From Caldilineaceae bacterium (GTDB lineage Bacteria; Chloroflexota; Anaerolineae; Caldilineales; Caldilineaceae), in assembly GCA_026705565.1 (NCBI GenBank), contig JAPPAJ010000191.1:1-35915 (forward strand): 35,915 nt of DNA, given 5' to 3'. Below, piece by piece: positions 9,205-18,441 of the stretch (position 1 is its first letter; every line of letters starts with the position of its first letter). Position numbers and translations under genes: made by a program. The notes below the pieces were generated by a model. It was not told the DNA's origin. It did no database searches and saw only the letters and a list, made by a program, of their open reading frames with translations.

Positions 9205-10449
9205 ATGATCTTCGGTGAAGTCATCCGCATCGCGCTGCGCGCGCTGACGGTCAACAAGCTGCGCAGCCTGCTCACCATGCTGGGCATCATCATCGGCATC
9301 TCGACCGCCACCGTCCTGATCTCCGCCGGCCAAGCCGTGGAGCGGTACATCTACGACCTGTTTGCCGGGATCGGAACCAATGTTCTCTTCGTGGTGCCGG
9401 GCCAACTGACGGAAAACCAGGATCCGACCGCTGAACCGCGGTTTGGGGAGTTGACACTGAGCGATGCGCGTGCCCTCTCCAATCCCCTGCTGGTGCCGGA
9501 CATGGTCATGGTCGCGCCCGAAGCCAACGCCAGGGCAACCGTCGTGCGCGGTGATGACTCCTTGGACATCGACCTGATTGCCATTGCACCGCAGCACAAG
9601 GACATTCGGGGCTGGGACACCCAACTCGGGGAATTCTTTTCACAGGTTGATATGGACGGGCGCCGCAGAGTGGCCATCCTGGGCCAGACCGCATTTCAAA
9701 GCCTCTATGAGCCCAATGAGAACCCTCTGGACACACAAATCCGGGTGGATGGAGTGGTGTTTACCGTCATCGGTGTCATGAACGAAATCGGCATAAGCCA
9801 GTTCGGCAACCGCGACAATTCCGTCTTTCTGCCGTTTACCACCGCCATGGAACGGGTTTTGGACTGGAAGACCACGCGCGGCGACTACAAGGTGACGCAG
9901 ATCCTGGTGTCCGTCTCCTCCGAGGACCGGATGGCCCAGGCCCAAATCGACATTGAGGAGGCGTTGCGCGAGCGCCACCGCATCGACTACTTCGAGGAAG
10001 ACGACTTCTCTGTCATCAGCCAGACCGACTTTATCGGCGTGTTTGGGGACATCACGGCCGTGGTCACGGTGTTCCTGGGCGCGATTTCATTCGTGTCGCT
10101 GTTGGTGGGCGGCATCGGCATCATGAACATCATGCTGGTCAGCGTGGCCGAACGCACCCGCGAAATCGGTTTGCGCAAGGCCATCGGGGCGCGCCGCCGG
10201 GACATTCTGCAGCAGTTTCTGGCCGAGGCTGTCTTCCTGTCCGTGCTGGGCGGAATTTTCGGCATGGTACTGGGCGCCTTGGTCATGCGGGCGGCCGACT
10301 CCCAAATCACCGCCCTGCAGTTGACCCTGCAGGTCAGCACCGTGGCGGGGGTGGTGGCGTTTTGCATGGCAACCGGGATCCTGTTTGGATTCTGGCCGGC
10401 CGTGCAGGCCAGTCGGCTCAGTCCCATTTCCGCGCTGCGTTCGGAATGA
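9205..10449 (+). CDS. ABC transporter permease, MacB/FtsX type
   Basis: MIFGEVIRIALRALTVNKLRSLLTMLGIIIGISTATVLISAGQA (MacB_PCD N-terminus); C-terminal FtsX domain GGIGIMNIMLVSVAERTREIGLRKAIGARRRDILQQFLAEAVFLS. Confidence 0.94.
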   Translation: MIFGEVIRIALRALTVNKLRSLLTMLGIIIGISTATVLISAGQAVERYIYDLFAGIGTNVLFVVPGQLTENQDPTAEPRFGELTLSDARALSNPLLVPDMVMVAPEANARATVVRGDDSLDIDLIAIAPQHKDIRGWDTQLGEFFSQVDMDGRRRVAILGQTAFQSLYEPNENPLDTQIRVDGVVFTVIGVMNEIGISQFGNRDNSVFLPFTTAMERVLDWKTTRGDYKVTQILVSVSSEDRMAQAQIDIEEALRERHRIDYFEEDDFSVISQTDFIGVFGDITAVVTVFLGAISFVSLLVGGIGIMNIMLVSVAERTREIGLRKAIGARRRDILQQFLAEAVFLSVLGGIFGMVLGALVMRAADSQITALQLTLQVSTVAGVVAFCMATGILFGFWPAVQASRLSPISALRSE

Positions 10450-10542
10450 GCCCGCGGGCTGTTGGTCTGGCACGATAGGGACCGTCGGCCGACGGGTTTC
10501 CGGCTGCCGTACATCGCACCGTCCCCAACGGAAGCATCTGTT

Positions 10543-11580
10543 GTGAGCACACTTCTTGAACAATTGTCAACCCTGCGCACGGAAGCTGCCGAGGACATTC
10601 GGCAGGCCCGGGACGAGGAGGCGCTGGCCTCCGTCTTCAGTGCGGTGCTGGGCCGGCAGGGCCGTCTGACCCAAATCCTGCGCGGCCTGGGTTCCCTGCC
10701 GCGCGAGGAACGGCCGGAGGCGGGCCGGGCCGGCAACGAGTGCAAGCGGTTCCTGGAGGATCTCCATGCCGAGCGGCGCGGCGAATTGGCGGATCTGGCC
10801 ATCAGCGAGGAGCTGTCTGCCGAGGGGATTGATGTCACGCTGCCGGGCCGGCAGTGGACGCTTGGCAAGCTGCACCCGTCCACGGTGGCGCTGCGGGAGA
10901 TCTATACGATCTTCCGGGGGCTGGGCTTTTCAATCTATGAAGGGCGTGAAGTGGAGAGCGACGAGTACAACTTTGAGTTGCTGAACATGCCGCCCGGCCA
11001 TCCGGCCCGCGACATGTGGGACACGTTTTATACGACGGAACCGGGCATCATCCTGCGCACCCACACCAGCCCCGGGCAGATTCATGCCATGCGGGAATAC
11101 GCCCCCAATCCCATCCGCATCATCCTGCCCGGCAAGGTCTACCGGCACGAGGACGTGACGGCGCGCGCCGAATCGCAGTTCTACCAGGTGGAAGGCCTGG
11201 TCGTGGGCCGGACCATCAGCCTCAGCGATCTCAAGGGCACCGTGCAGCACTTTGCGGACCGCATCTATGGCAGCGGGCGCAGGGTCAGGTTCCGCAAGAG
11301 CTACTTCCCCTTTACGGAACCGAGCGTGGAGGTCGACATTGATTGCATGTTGTGCGAGGCGCAGGGCTGCCGCATTTGCAAGTACACCGGCTGGCTGGAG
11401 ATCATGGGGGCCGGCATGGTGCATCCCAAGGTGCTGGCCAACGGCGGCTACGACCCGGCCGAGTGGTCCGGCTTCGCCTTCGGCATGGGACCCGAACGGG
11501 TGGCCATGCTCAAGTACGCCATCACCGACATCCGTCTGTTCTACACCAACGATGCCCGTTTCCTCGAGCAAATGGTGTAG
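10543..11580 (+). CDS. pheS: Phenylalanine--tRNA ligase alpha subunit
   Basis: GTG start (VSTLLEQLSTLRTEA); LHPSTVALREIYTIFRGLGFSIYEG; RTHTSPGQIHAMRE; GKVYRHEDVTARAESQFYQVEGLVVG; class II motif 3 GFAFGMGPERVAMLKYAITDIRLFYTNDARFLEQ. Confidence 0.96.
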   Translation: MSTLLEQLSTLRTEAAEDIRQARDEEALASVFSAVLGRQGRLTQILRGLGSLPREERPEAGRAGNECKRFLEDLHAERRGELADLAISEELSAEGIDVTLPGRQWTLGKLHPSTVALREIYTIFRGLGFSIYEGREVESDEYNFELLNMPPGHPARDMWDTFYTTEPGIILRTHTSPGQIHAMREYAPNPIRIILPGKVYRHEDVTARAESQFYQVEGLVVGRTISLSDLKGTVQHFADRIYGSGRRVRFRKSYFPFTEPSVEVDIDCMLCEAQGCRICKYTGWLEIMGAGMVHPKVLANGGYDPAEWSGFAFGMGPERVAMLKYAITDIRLFYTNDARFLEQMV

Positions 11581-11632
11581 GACCTGCCGAGGGAAGCTGC
11601 AACGGGTGCCCGTTCAACCAGTTTGTCCAAAT

Positions 11633-11658
11633 GGTCCGGTGCCGCGCGGTGCCGGACC
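11633..11658. terminator. Possible hairpin between pheS and the aldehyde dehydrogenase gene
   Basis: GGTCCGG ... CCGGACC arms (7 bp) around a 12-nt loop; no T-tract. Confidence 0.25.
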
Positions 11659-11687
11659 CTGATCAAGCCAACCAAGGACCTGCAACC

Positions 11688-13100
11688 ATGAAGATGTACA
11701 TCGGCGGCGAATGGATCGACGGGGACTCCACGATGGATGTCCTCAACCCCTATGACGGTTCGGTGGTGGACACCGTGCCGCGCGGCACGCCCGCGGACGT
11801 GGACGCGGCCCTGGCCTCGGCGGTGCGCGGGGCGGAGGCGATGCGCGACCTGACCGGGTTCGAGCGTTACCAAATCCTGCACCGGGCCGCCGACCTGATT
11901 GTGGAGAACCAGGAGGACCTGGCCCGCACGATCACGATGGAGGAAGGCAAGATCATTGCCGAGGCCCGCATCGAGGCGGAACGGGCGGCCGAAATCATCT
12001 ACCTCTCGGCGGAGGAGGCCAAGCGGCTGTACGGCGAGGTCATTCCGGTTGACGGTGGGCCGGGCGTGACCGGCAAGTTCGGTTTCACGGTCCGGGTGCC
12101 CTGCGGCGTGGTGGCCTGCATTTCGCCGTTCAACTTCCCGCTGCACCTGGTCTGCCACAAGGTGGGCCCGGCCCTGGCGGCCGGCAACGCGGCCGTGCTC
12201 AAGCCGGCCTCGGACACGCCGCTTGTGGCCCTGAAGTTCACGGAACTGCTGCTGGAGGCCGGCGCGCCGCCAGAATCCATCCAGTGTGTGACCGGCAGCG
12301 GGGCCGTGATTGGCGACGTACTGGTCTCCGATCCGCGTGTGCGCAAGATTTCCTTCACCGGCAGCCGGGACATCGGCGAGCGGATTTGCCATCAGGCCGG
12401 AATCAAGAAGGTGACCATGGAGCTCGGCTCCAACGCCCCGGTCGTTATCCTGCCGGATGCGGACCTGGACAAGGTGGCAGCGGCCTTGCCCACGACGGCC
12501 TACAGCAACGCGGGCCAGGTGTGCATCTCGGCCCAGCGCGTGCTGGTCAGCAACGACATCTACGGCGACGTACTGGACGCCCTGATGCCGGCGGTCGAAG
12601 GTTTCACGACTGGCAACCCCTTGGATGAAAGCACCAAGCTGGGACCCATGATTCGCCAAAGCGACGCGGAGCGGGTCAGCAGTTGGGTGTCGGAGGCCCA
12701 GGACAACGGTGCCACGCTGCTTACGGGTGGCGGCTTGGATGGGCAGATGCACCAGGCCACCCTGCTTACGGATGTCAAGCCGGAGATGAAGATCTCCTGC
12801 GATGAGGTGTTCGGTCCGGCCATGGGCATCACGAAGGTGGACACCGTCGACCAGGCGATTGCCATTGCCAACGACACGAACTACGGCTTGAGCGCCTCGA
12901 TCTTCACTCAGGACCTGGACTCCGCCATGCAGTACATCCAGCAGGTGGAGTCGGGCAACATCCACATCAACTGGGGCACCCAGTGGCGCGTCGATCTGAT
13001 GCCGTACGGCGGCCTCAAGGACAGCGGCTACGGAAAGGAGGGTCCCAAGTATGCGGTCGAGGAGATGACCGAGACCAAGATGGTGGTAATCCACCAGTAG
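11688..13100 (+). CDS. NAD(P)-dependent aldehyde dehydrogenase
   Basis: Start at MKMYIGGEWIDGDSTMDVLNPYDGSVVDTVPRG; catalytic regions MELGSNAPVVILPDADLD and NAGQVCISAQRVLV; PYGGLKDSGYGKEGPKYAVEEMTETKMVVI C-terminus. Confidence 0.95.
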   Translation: MKMYIGGEWIDGDSTMDVLNPYDGSVVDTVPRGTPADVDAALASAVRGAEAMRDLTGFERYQILHRAADLIVENQEDLARTITMEEGKIIAEARIEAERAAEIIYLSAEEAKRLYGEVIPVDGGPGVTGKFGFTVRVPCGVVACISPFNFPLHLVCHKVGPALAAGNAAVLKPASDTPLVALKFTELLLEAGAPPESIQCVTGSGAVIGDVLVSDPRVRKISFTGSRDIGERICHQAGIKKVTMELGSNAPVVILPDADLDKVAAALPTTAYSNAGQVCISAQRVLVSNDIYGDVLDALMPAVEGFTTGNPLDESTKLGPMIRQSDAERVSSWVSEAQDNGATLLTGGGLDGQMHQATLLTDVKPEMKISCDEVFGPAMGITKVDTVDQAIAIANDTNYGLSASIFTQDLDSAMQYIQQVESGNIHINWGTQWRVDLMPYGGLKDSGYGKEGPKYAVEEMTETKMVVIHQ

Positions 13101-13123
13101 CCAGTCTTGTCGGTCAGCAAGTG

Positions 13124-13153
13124 CCGGGGCCCCGCACGCACGCGGGGCCCCGG
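13124..13153. terminator. Strong hairpin between convergent genes (bidirectional terminator candidate)
   Basis: Perfect 12-bp stem CCGGGGCCCCGC / GCGGGGCCCCGG with 6-nt loop ACGCAC; lies between the ALDH stop (13100, +) and the ctaB stop (13168, -). Confidence 0.7.
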
Positions 13154-13167
13154 TTGGTTTCGGGGAG

Positions 13168-14082
13168 TCAGGGCAGGAACGGCAGCCCGCGGTCCAGTGC
13201 CAGGGCCGCGAACACGAGGGCCAGGTACAGCATCGAGAACTTATACACGGCCAAGGCGTCCGGCCGGGTCACCACCCAGGATGGCGATGTCTTGGCATAC
13301 AGTTGCGCCATCTTGACGACCAGCAGGCCGTTCAACAGAACGACCGCACCCAAGTAGGACCAGCCGGCCTCCCGCAGCACGAAGGGGGCCAGAGTGGTCA
13401 GGACCGTCAGGACGGTGTAGAGCATCATCTGGCGCAGCGTGCGCTGGGTTCCGATGACGGCCGGCGCCATGGGCACGCCCACGGCCGCGTACTGGTCGCT
13501 TACCAGGAAAGCTAGGGCCCAGAAGTGCACGGGCGTCCACATGAAAATCAGCAGGAACAGAATCCAGGCCATCCAAGGGAGGGAGTCGGTCACGGCGGCC
13601 CATCCCAGCAGGGGCAGGACCGCACCGGCGGCCCCGCCGATCACGATGTTCTGCCACGTGGCCCGCTTCAGCCAGGCCGTATAGACCAGCACATAGAAGA
13701 GCAGGCCGGCCCAGGCTAGCAGGGCCGTCAACAGGTTGGTTGTCAGTAGCAGGACCACGAACGAGCCTGCGCTGAGCAGGCCTCCAAACACCGCTGCCTG
13801 TGGCACCGAGATGCTGCCGGTCACGAGCGGCCGGCGTTTTGTGCGCCGCATCCCGGCATCGATGTCCCGGTCCAAAATCATGTTGAAGACGCCGGCTCCG
13901 CCCGTGGACATGTAACCGCCCACCAGAACTCCCAACAGGGCCCATGGGTTCGGCAGGCCGCCGGCAGCAACGAACATGGCACCCACAGCCGTAAACAGCA
14001 GCAGGGACACCACCTTCGGTTTGGTCAGGGCGAGGTATTCGCGCCAGATGGCAGGCGCCGCGGCCGGGAGCGAGGTGCTCAC
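13168..14082 (-). CDS. ctaB: Protoheme IX farnesyltransferase (heme O synthase)
   Basis: GTG start VSTSLPAAAPAIWREYLALTKPKVVSLLLFTAVGAMFVA; UbiA signature GGAGVFNMILDRDIDAGMRRTKRRPLVTG; 4-bp overlap with ctaA. Confidence 0.95.
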   Translation of the reverse strand: MSTSLPAAAPAIWREYLALTKPKVVSLLLFTAVGAMFVAAGGLPNPWALLGVLVGGYMSTGGAGVFNMILDRDIDAGMRRTKRRPLVTGSISVPQAAVFGGLLSAGSFVVLLLTTNLLTALLAWAGLLFYVLVYTAWLKRATWQNIVIGGAAGAVLPLLGWAAVTDSLPWMAWILFLLIFMWTPVHFWALAFLVSDQYAAVGVPMAPAVIGTQRTLRQMMLYTVLTVLTTLAPFVLREAGWSYLGAVVLLNGLLVVKMAQLYAKTSPSWVVTRPDALAVYKFSMLYLALVFAALALDRGLPFLP

Positions 14083-15086
14083 GCGGAGACCGCCTCGCGG
14101 CTGCGCCAAGGCAAATTGCCGGGTGTGCGAACGGGGCCCGGCGCGGTCAGGACGATCCAGGCCACCAGCGTCCAGAGGCAAAAGACGCCGACCGCCACGG
14201 CCAAGTGTGTCAACTGCAGCATGATCGGCCCCAGCAGCGACAGGTTGACGGCGCCAATGACCAGTTGCACGGCGTAGGCCCACAGGAGCAGACGGCGCCA
14301 CGGCCCTGCTTCAGGAATGGGCCTGAGCCATCCGGTCACGGCATGGATTGCCCAAAGATAGATCCCGACTGCGATGGCCAGCAGCGGGTGGAGGATGCGC
14401 AGCCGGATGAGTGGATGGGACGCGGTGCTGAAATCCTCGGACAAGCCGGCCTCCAGGGACTCGGGCGGAAACATGGTGTTGCCCATGGCCGCGATGCCGC
14501 CCGAGAACATGACCACCATCATGCCCAGGAGCCCCAACCCGACCAGCCACCCCAAACCGGACCGACCATGCCAGCCCGGAGGCCAGGGCTGATCGGCATG
14601 GGCATGATGGACCGCCAGTGACAGCGAGCCCATGAGCCAAAGGGAGTTGAGGAGGTGGAAGGCGACAAGCAGGCCGCGTGCCACCGACACGTTGTCACCC
14701 GTCAGGCCAGACAACACCGTAGCCGCGCCGATCAGGGCCTCGATGCCCAGGAACGTCGTGGAGGCTACCGTCCAGGCCAGCAAGCCGGGATTTGCTTTCC
14801 GCAGGCGAAAGGCGCGGATGAGCAGCCAAACCCCCATCAACAGGGCCACGCCCGACAAGGCGCGGTGGGAATACTCGATCCAGGTGGCAAAGCCATGGTC
14901 CAGCGGCAGGAATTCCCCTTGGCAACGCGGCCAGTCGCGTCCGCAGCCGGCACCGGAGCCGGTAGCCCTGACCACCGCGCCCTGCAGGATGACGATTCCG
15001 TTGACTGCAAAGGTTGTCCAGGCAAGAGCCGCGGTCGTGATGCCCCGGGGCTGACCTTCTTTGGCCGGCACGGATGGTCTGGACAT
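14079..15086 (-). CDS. ctaA: Heme A synthase (COX15/CtaA family)
   Basis: WTTFAVNGIVILQGAVVRATGSGAGCGRDWPRCQG; EYSHRALSGVALLMG; HPLLAIAVGIYLWAIH; HLAVAVGVFCLWTLVAW. Confidence 0.94.
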   Translation of the reverse strand: MSRPSVPAKEGQPRGITTAALAWTTFAVNGIVILQGAVVRATGSGAGCGRDWPRCQGEFLPLDHGFATWIEYSHRALSGVALLMGVWLLIRAFRLRKANPGLLAWTVASTTFLGIEALIGAATVLSGLTGDNVSVARGLLVAFHLLNSLWLMGSLSLAVHHAHADQPWPPGWHGRSGLGWLVGLGLLGMMVVMFSGGIAAMGNTMFPPESLEAGLSEDFSTASHPLIRLRILHPLLAIAVGIYLWAIHAVTGWLRPIPEAGPWRRLLLWAYAVQLVIGAVNLSLLGPIMLQLTHLAVAVGVFCLWTLVAWIVLTAPGPVRTPGNLPWRSREAVSA

Positions 15087-15315
15087 AAAAAGGGTTTGCA
15101 GGGATTTGGCACCGGGGATTCCGCGGACTCGGTATTATGCCCACAATTCCGGGCTGGGCTGCCGTTTCCGCACCCGTCGCTTGGCGGAACCCGATGTCGA
15201 ACGGTACCGGGTTCGACGATGCCGTCTGCGCACACGGGCATTGGAATCCGGAGTGGGTGTCAAACCAAAGCCCGAGTTCGCATTATGTTCCATTCCGTAG
15301 CTCCTTGACCTTTCC

Positions 15316-16266
15316 ATGACGCTTTCCTTGGTAACCGGCGCCTGGTCCTATCTGGGTCGGAGCATCGCGTCCGAACTGCTGGCCCGCGGCGGTCGGGTGC
15401 GCACCCTGACCTCCCGCCGTCGTCTGGAGGCCGATCCCTTCAACAGAGCCGTGGATAGTTGGCCGCTGCAGTTTGCAGCAGGTTCCGAACCCGCTCCCGG
15501 CCTTCTGGAGGCGCTGGCGGGAGTGGACACGCTGTACAACACCTACTGGGTGCGGCACGACCGGCCGCCGCGCGGTCAGCGTGGAACCTGGATAGCGCAT
15601 CCCGAGGCGGTCCGTCGTTCCTGTCAGTTGATCGACGCGGCCAAGATGGCAGGCGTACGGCGGGTGATTCAGTTCACCCACACCCGTACCGACTTGGCTC
15701 CCGACCTTCCCTACTTCGCCGGCAAGGCCGCCGTGGAACGGCACCTGCGCGACAGCGGTTTGTCCCATGCCATATTGCGACCCAATTCCCTATTCGGGCG
15801 CCGGGACATCATCATTAACAACGTCGCGTGGGCGGTGCGCCGATTCGCGGTCTTTCCCCTGCCTGGCCCGTTGGGCTATCGGGTGCGGCCAATTCATGTC
15901 GACGACTTGGCCGCTGCCGCCTGCGACCTGGGTGCGGACAACAGGAACGTAACGCGGGATGCCTGCGGCCCGGAACAGTACGCCTTCGACGACCTGGTTC
16001 GGTGGCTTGGCCGTACCTTGACCGGCCGCGCCCCGATCGTGCTGCCTTTGCCGCCAAGGGTGTGTCAACCGCTGTTTCAAGCCACGGGGTGGGTACTGGG
16101 TGACACCATCCTGTCCTGGTCCGAGATCAAAGGCTTGGTCCTGGACCTGCTGAGTTCCGACGAGGAGCCTCTGGGTTCCAGGGCCCTGTCCGACTGGGTG
16201 CATGAACACCGCGAGGACCTGGGCAGGGAGTTCCGGCTGTATCCCTATCGGTTGCAGCAGCGCTGA
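15316..16266 (+). CDS. NAD(P)-binding SDR / NmrA-like protein
   Basis: MTLSLVTGAWSYLGRSIASELLARGGRVRTLTSRR Rossmann; LPYFAGKAAVERHLRDSGLSHAILRPNSLFG; VRPIHVDDLAAAA. Confidence 0.82.
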   Translation: MTLSLVTGAWSYLGRSIASELLARGGRVRTLTSRRRLEADPFNRAVDSWPLQFAAGSEPAPGLLEALAGVDTLYNTYWVRHDRPPRGQRGTWIAHPEAVRRSCQLIDAAKMAGVRRVIQFTHTRTDLAPDLPYFAGKAAVERHLRDSGLSHAILRPNSLFGRRDIIINNVAWAVRRFAVFPLPGPLGYRVRPIHVDDLAAAACDLGADNRNVTRDACGPEQYAFDDLVRWLGRTLTGRAPIVLPLPPRVCQPLFQATGWVLGDTILSWSEIKGLVLDLLSSDEEPLGSRALSDWVHEHREDLGREFRLYPYRLQQR

Positions 16267-16339
16267 CGGGGCGCTTCGGTCCTTCAGAAGTGCACGGACG
16301 AGAGAGGGCCGCGCCTTCTGTGGGTTTTTGTGGGGCAAC

Positions 16340-17386
16340 TCATGGGGCTTCCGCCAGCCAGTCGGTGTTGAACCGGGCCAGGGTGAGGGTCTCGTAGGGC
16401 CCGTCAATCCCTCTTTCGTAGAGGCACAGGGCGGTTCCCTCGGCCGAAACGGCCAAGTCGCTGTACGCAGCTGGTCCAGCGTGGAGCAGCTTGGCTTGCG
16501 GCCAGGAATGCCCCTCGTCCGCGCTGAGTCGAACAGTCATCCGGATTCGGTCGGTGGCGGATGCCGGATTGGCGAACAGCAGGCCGTTGGTGGCCTGGGG
16601 CCAGCGGACGATGCTGGCCTGACAGACAGGTTCGACCAGAGCTTGGTCCCACCGAAACTCCTCGAAGGAGGAACCGAGATCCCGGCTGATGGCGACGGCC
16701 CGTTGGCTTCGTTGCGCGTAGTTGCGGCAGTTGATCATGACGTCGCCGTTCAGCAGTTCCACCACCTCGCATTCGTTGGTTCCGTCCCTGACAATGCCGC
16801 CAATGTGCCAAGTGATGCCGCCGTCGTCGCTGTAGACGACATGGGAATGGTAGGGATCCCTGGTTCGGTCCAGGTGAATGCCGACCATGTGATCACAGGG
16901 CACCACCATGCGTCCCGATTGCAGCTGGATGCCGTGGCCCGGCCCGGTCGCGTACCAAGTCCAGTCGGGCCGCATCACCCTGTCGGTCATGTCGACCGGC
17001 TCACTCCAGGTTTCCCCGTCGTCCAGGCTGTGGGTGAGCCAGACCGTGCGTTTGGCCTTGCCCTGAACGATGAGTCCTTCCCCGCCTTCAGCGGTGTTCT
17101 TGCAGAACCAGAGCCAGATGGTACCGGTGGCACTGTCCTGGACCGGACACGGATTGCCACACGTCATGTCATCTTCCTTGACCACGACCCGGAGGTCGGA
17201 CCAGGAGGCGCCATGGTCATGGCTGTGGCGCAGGACCAGTTCGATGGTGCCTGCATCACCGGGTCCGTGGACGCGGCCTTCGGCAAAGGCCAGCACGCGT
17301 CCACTGCTCAACGTCAGCAGGGCCGGAATGCGGAAGGTGTGGTACCCAAGGGTTCCGCTCTGGAACAGTACTTGCTCAGCCAGCAT
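16340..17386 (-). CDS. Exo-alpha-sialidase-like protein (GH33/BNR repeat)
   Basis: FRIP-type motif YHTFRIPALLTLSSGRVLAFAEGR; Asp-boxes SHDHGASW, SLDDGETW, SDDGGITW, SADEGHSW; no N-terminal signal peptide visible. Confidence 0.85.
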   Translation of the reverse strand: MLAEQVLFQSGTLGYHTFRIPALLTLSSGRVLAFAEGRVHGPGDAGTIELVLRHSHDHGASWSDLRVVVKEDDMTCGNPCPVQDSATGTIWLWFCKNTAEGGEGLIVQGKAKRTVWLTHSLDDGETWSEPVDMTDRVMRPDWTWYATGPGHGIQLQSGRMVVPCDHMVGIHLDRTRDPYHSHVVYSDDGGITWHIGGIVRDGTNECEVVELLNGDVMINCRNYAQRSQRAVAISRDLGSSFEEFRWDQALVEPVCQASIVRWPQATNGLLFANPASATDRIRMTVRLSADEGHSWPQAKLLHAGPAAYSDLAVSAEGTALCLYERGIDGPYETLTLARFNTDWLAEAP

Positions 17387-17490
17387 GATGGCGTCGTCTC
17401 CGGACTTTGGTTGGGGGGTGGCCGGGATTCTGCCACCGGCAGGGACTTGAGAATCCTACAAGCATGGTCCGCCATGCCGGACGGGATGGT

Positions 17491-18294
17491 CTACGCGCCG
17501 TCCCGGGACTCAAAACCCAGCGCCTGCCGCGAAGGTTCCAGGTCGACCCAGCGATGCCGATTGTCCGAAATCCCGTAGCAGATGTGGAAACAGGGCGATG
17601 CGGTCGCCTGCAGCGCGAGTTCGATGATGTTGGCTACGTCCCGCTGGCTGCACCAGAGGGAATCGGTCCAGCCAAACAGGCTGCGGTCCTCCTTGTTGAC
17701 GGCCCCGATGCGCAGGCACACGGTGGCGATGTCGTGGGCATCGTGGTAGGTCCGGCAAATGCCTTCTCCCCAGACCTTGCTGGCCGAATAGGGTTCGGTG
17801 GGACGGGGCGGATCCGCAGGCGTAATTAGGGGAATATCCTCCGGTACATCCTCAAAGCGCTCTTCGCGGATGGCGTTGTAGGGTTCCTGATAGTAGAAGT
17901 AACCCATGGTGGCCATGACGGAACTGGCATATACCAGGCGCTTGACCCCGGCTGCCCGACAGGCTTCCAGCATGTTGTAGGTTCCGACCACGTTGCTGTG
18001 CAGCACGTCCTCGAACGAGGCCGCGGGGTCCGGCACCGCCCCGATGTGCAGTACGGCGTCCATGCCGGCGATGGCTTGCATCATGGCATCGGCATCCCCC
18101 AGATCGGCCTGCACGAAGTGCGTGTCCGGCAGCCGTATCAGTGAATCGGCATCGGCCCGGGTGGAACTGGCGGAACGGCGGCTGCTGCCGTGGACGTCAT
18201 AGCGTTCCGGTTGTCTGTTGAGATGGCCGTAGACAAGATTGCCGATGAGGCCGTACACGCCTGTAATGTGCACTTTCAGAGGATTGTTTGACAT
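17491..18294 (-). CDS. NAD-dependent epimerase/dehydratase family protein, uronate-dehydrogenase-like
   Basis: Start at MSNNPLKVHITGVYGLIGNLVYGHL; MDAVLHIGAVPDPAASFEDVLHSNVVGTYNMLEACRAAGVKRLVYASS; PYSASKVWGE; CLRIGAVNKEDRSLFGWTDSLWCSQRDVANIIELAL resembles Udh C-terminal motifs. Confidence 0.8.
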   Translation of the reverse strand: MSNNPLKVHITGVYGLIGNLVYGHLNRQPERYDVHGSSRRSASSTRADADSLIRLPDTHFVQADLGDADAMMQAIAGMDAVLHIGAVPDPAASFEDVLHSNVVGTYNMLEACRAAGVKRLVYASSVMATMGYFYYQEPYNAIREERFEDVPEDIPLITPADPPRPTEPYSASKVWGEGICRTYHDAHDIATVCLRIGAVNKEDRSLFGWTDSLWCSQRDVANIIELALQATASPCFHICYGISDNRHRWVDLEPSRQALGFESRDGA

Positions 18295-18441
18295 AAGGTT
18301 CTCCGATATGCAAGTGGGTGGATTCCGATGGGGCTCGCCCATCGGTTTGGGATCTGCGCGGCCGGGCAGCTACTGTCTTTGCTCCGGGATTGCGCGACGA
18401 GACACGGATCGGCCTCGTCGCGCAAGTGTCGTCCTTCCCGG

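Noticed and set aside
11541-13094. 517-aa minus-strand ORF
   Set aside because: Antisense shadow of the aldehyde dehydrogenase gene.
15190-15215. TCGAACGGTACCGGGTTCGA, possible tRNA T-arm or regulator site
   Set aside because: No cloverleaf could be built around it and the inverted repeat is imperfect.
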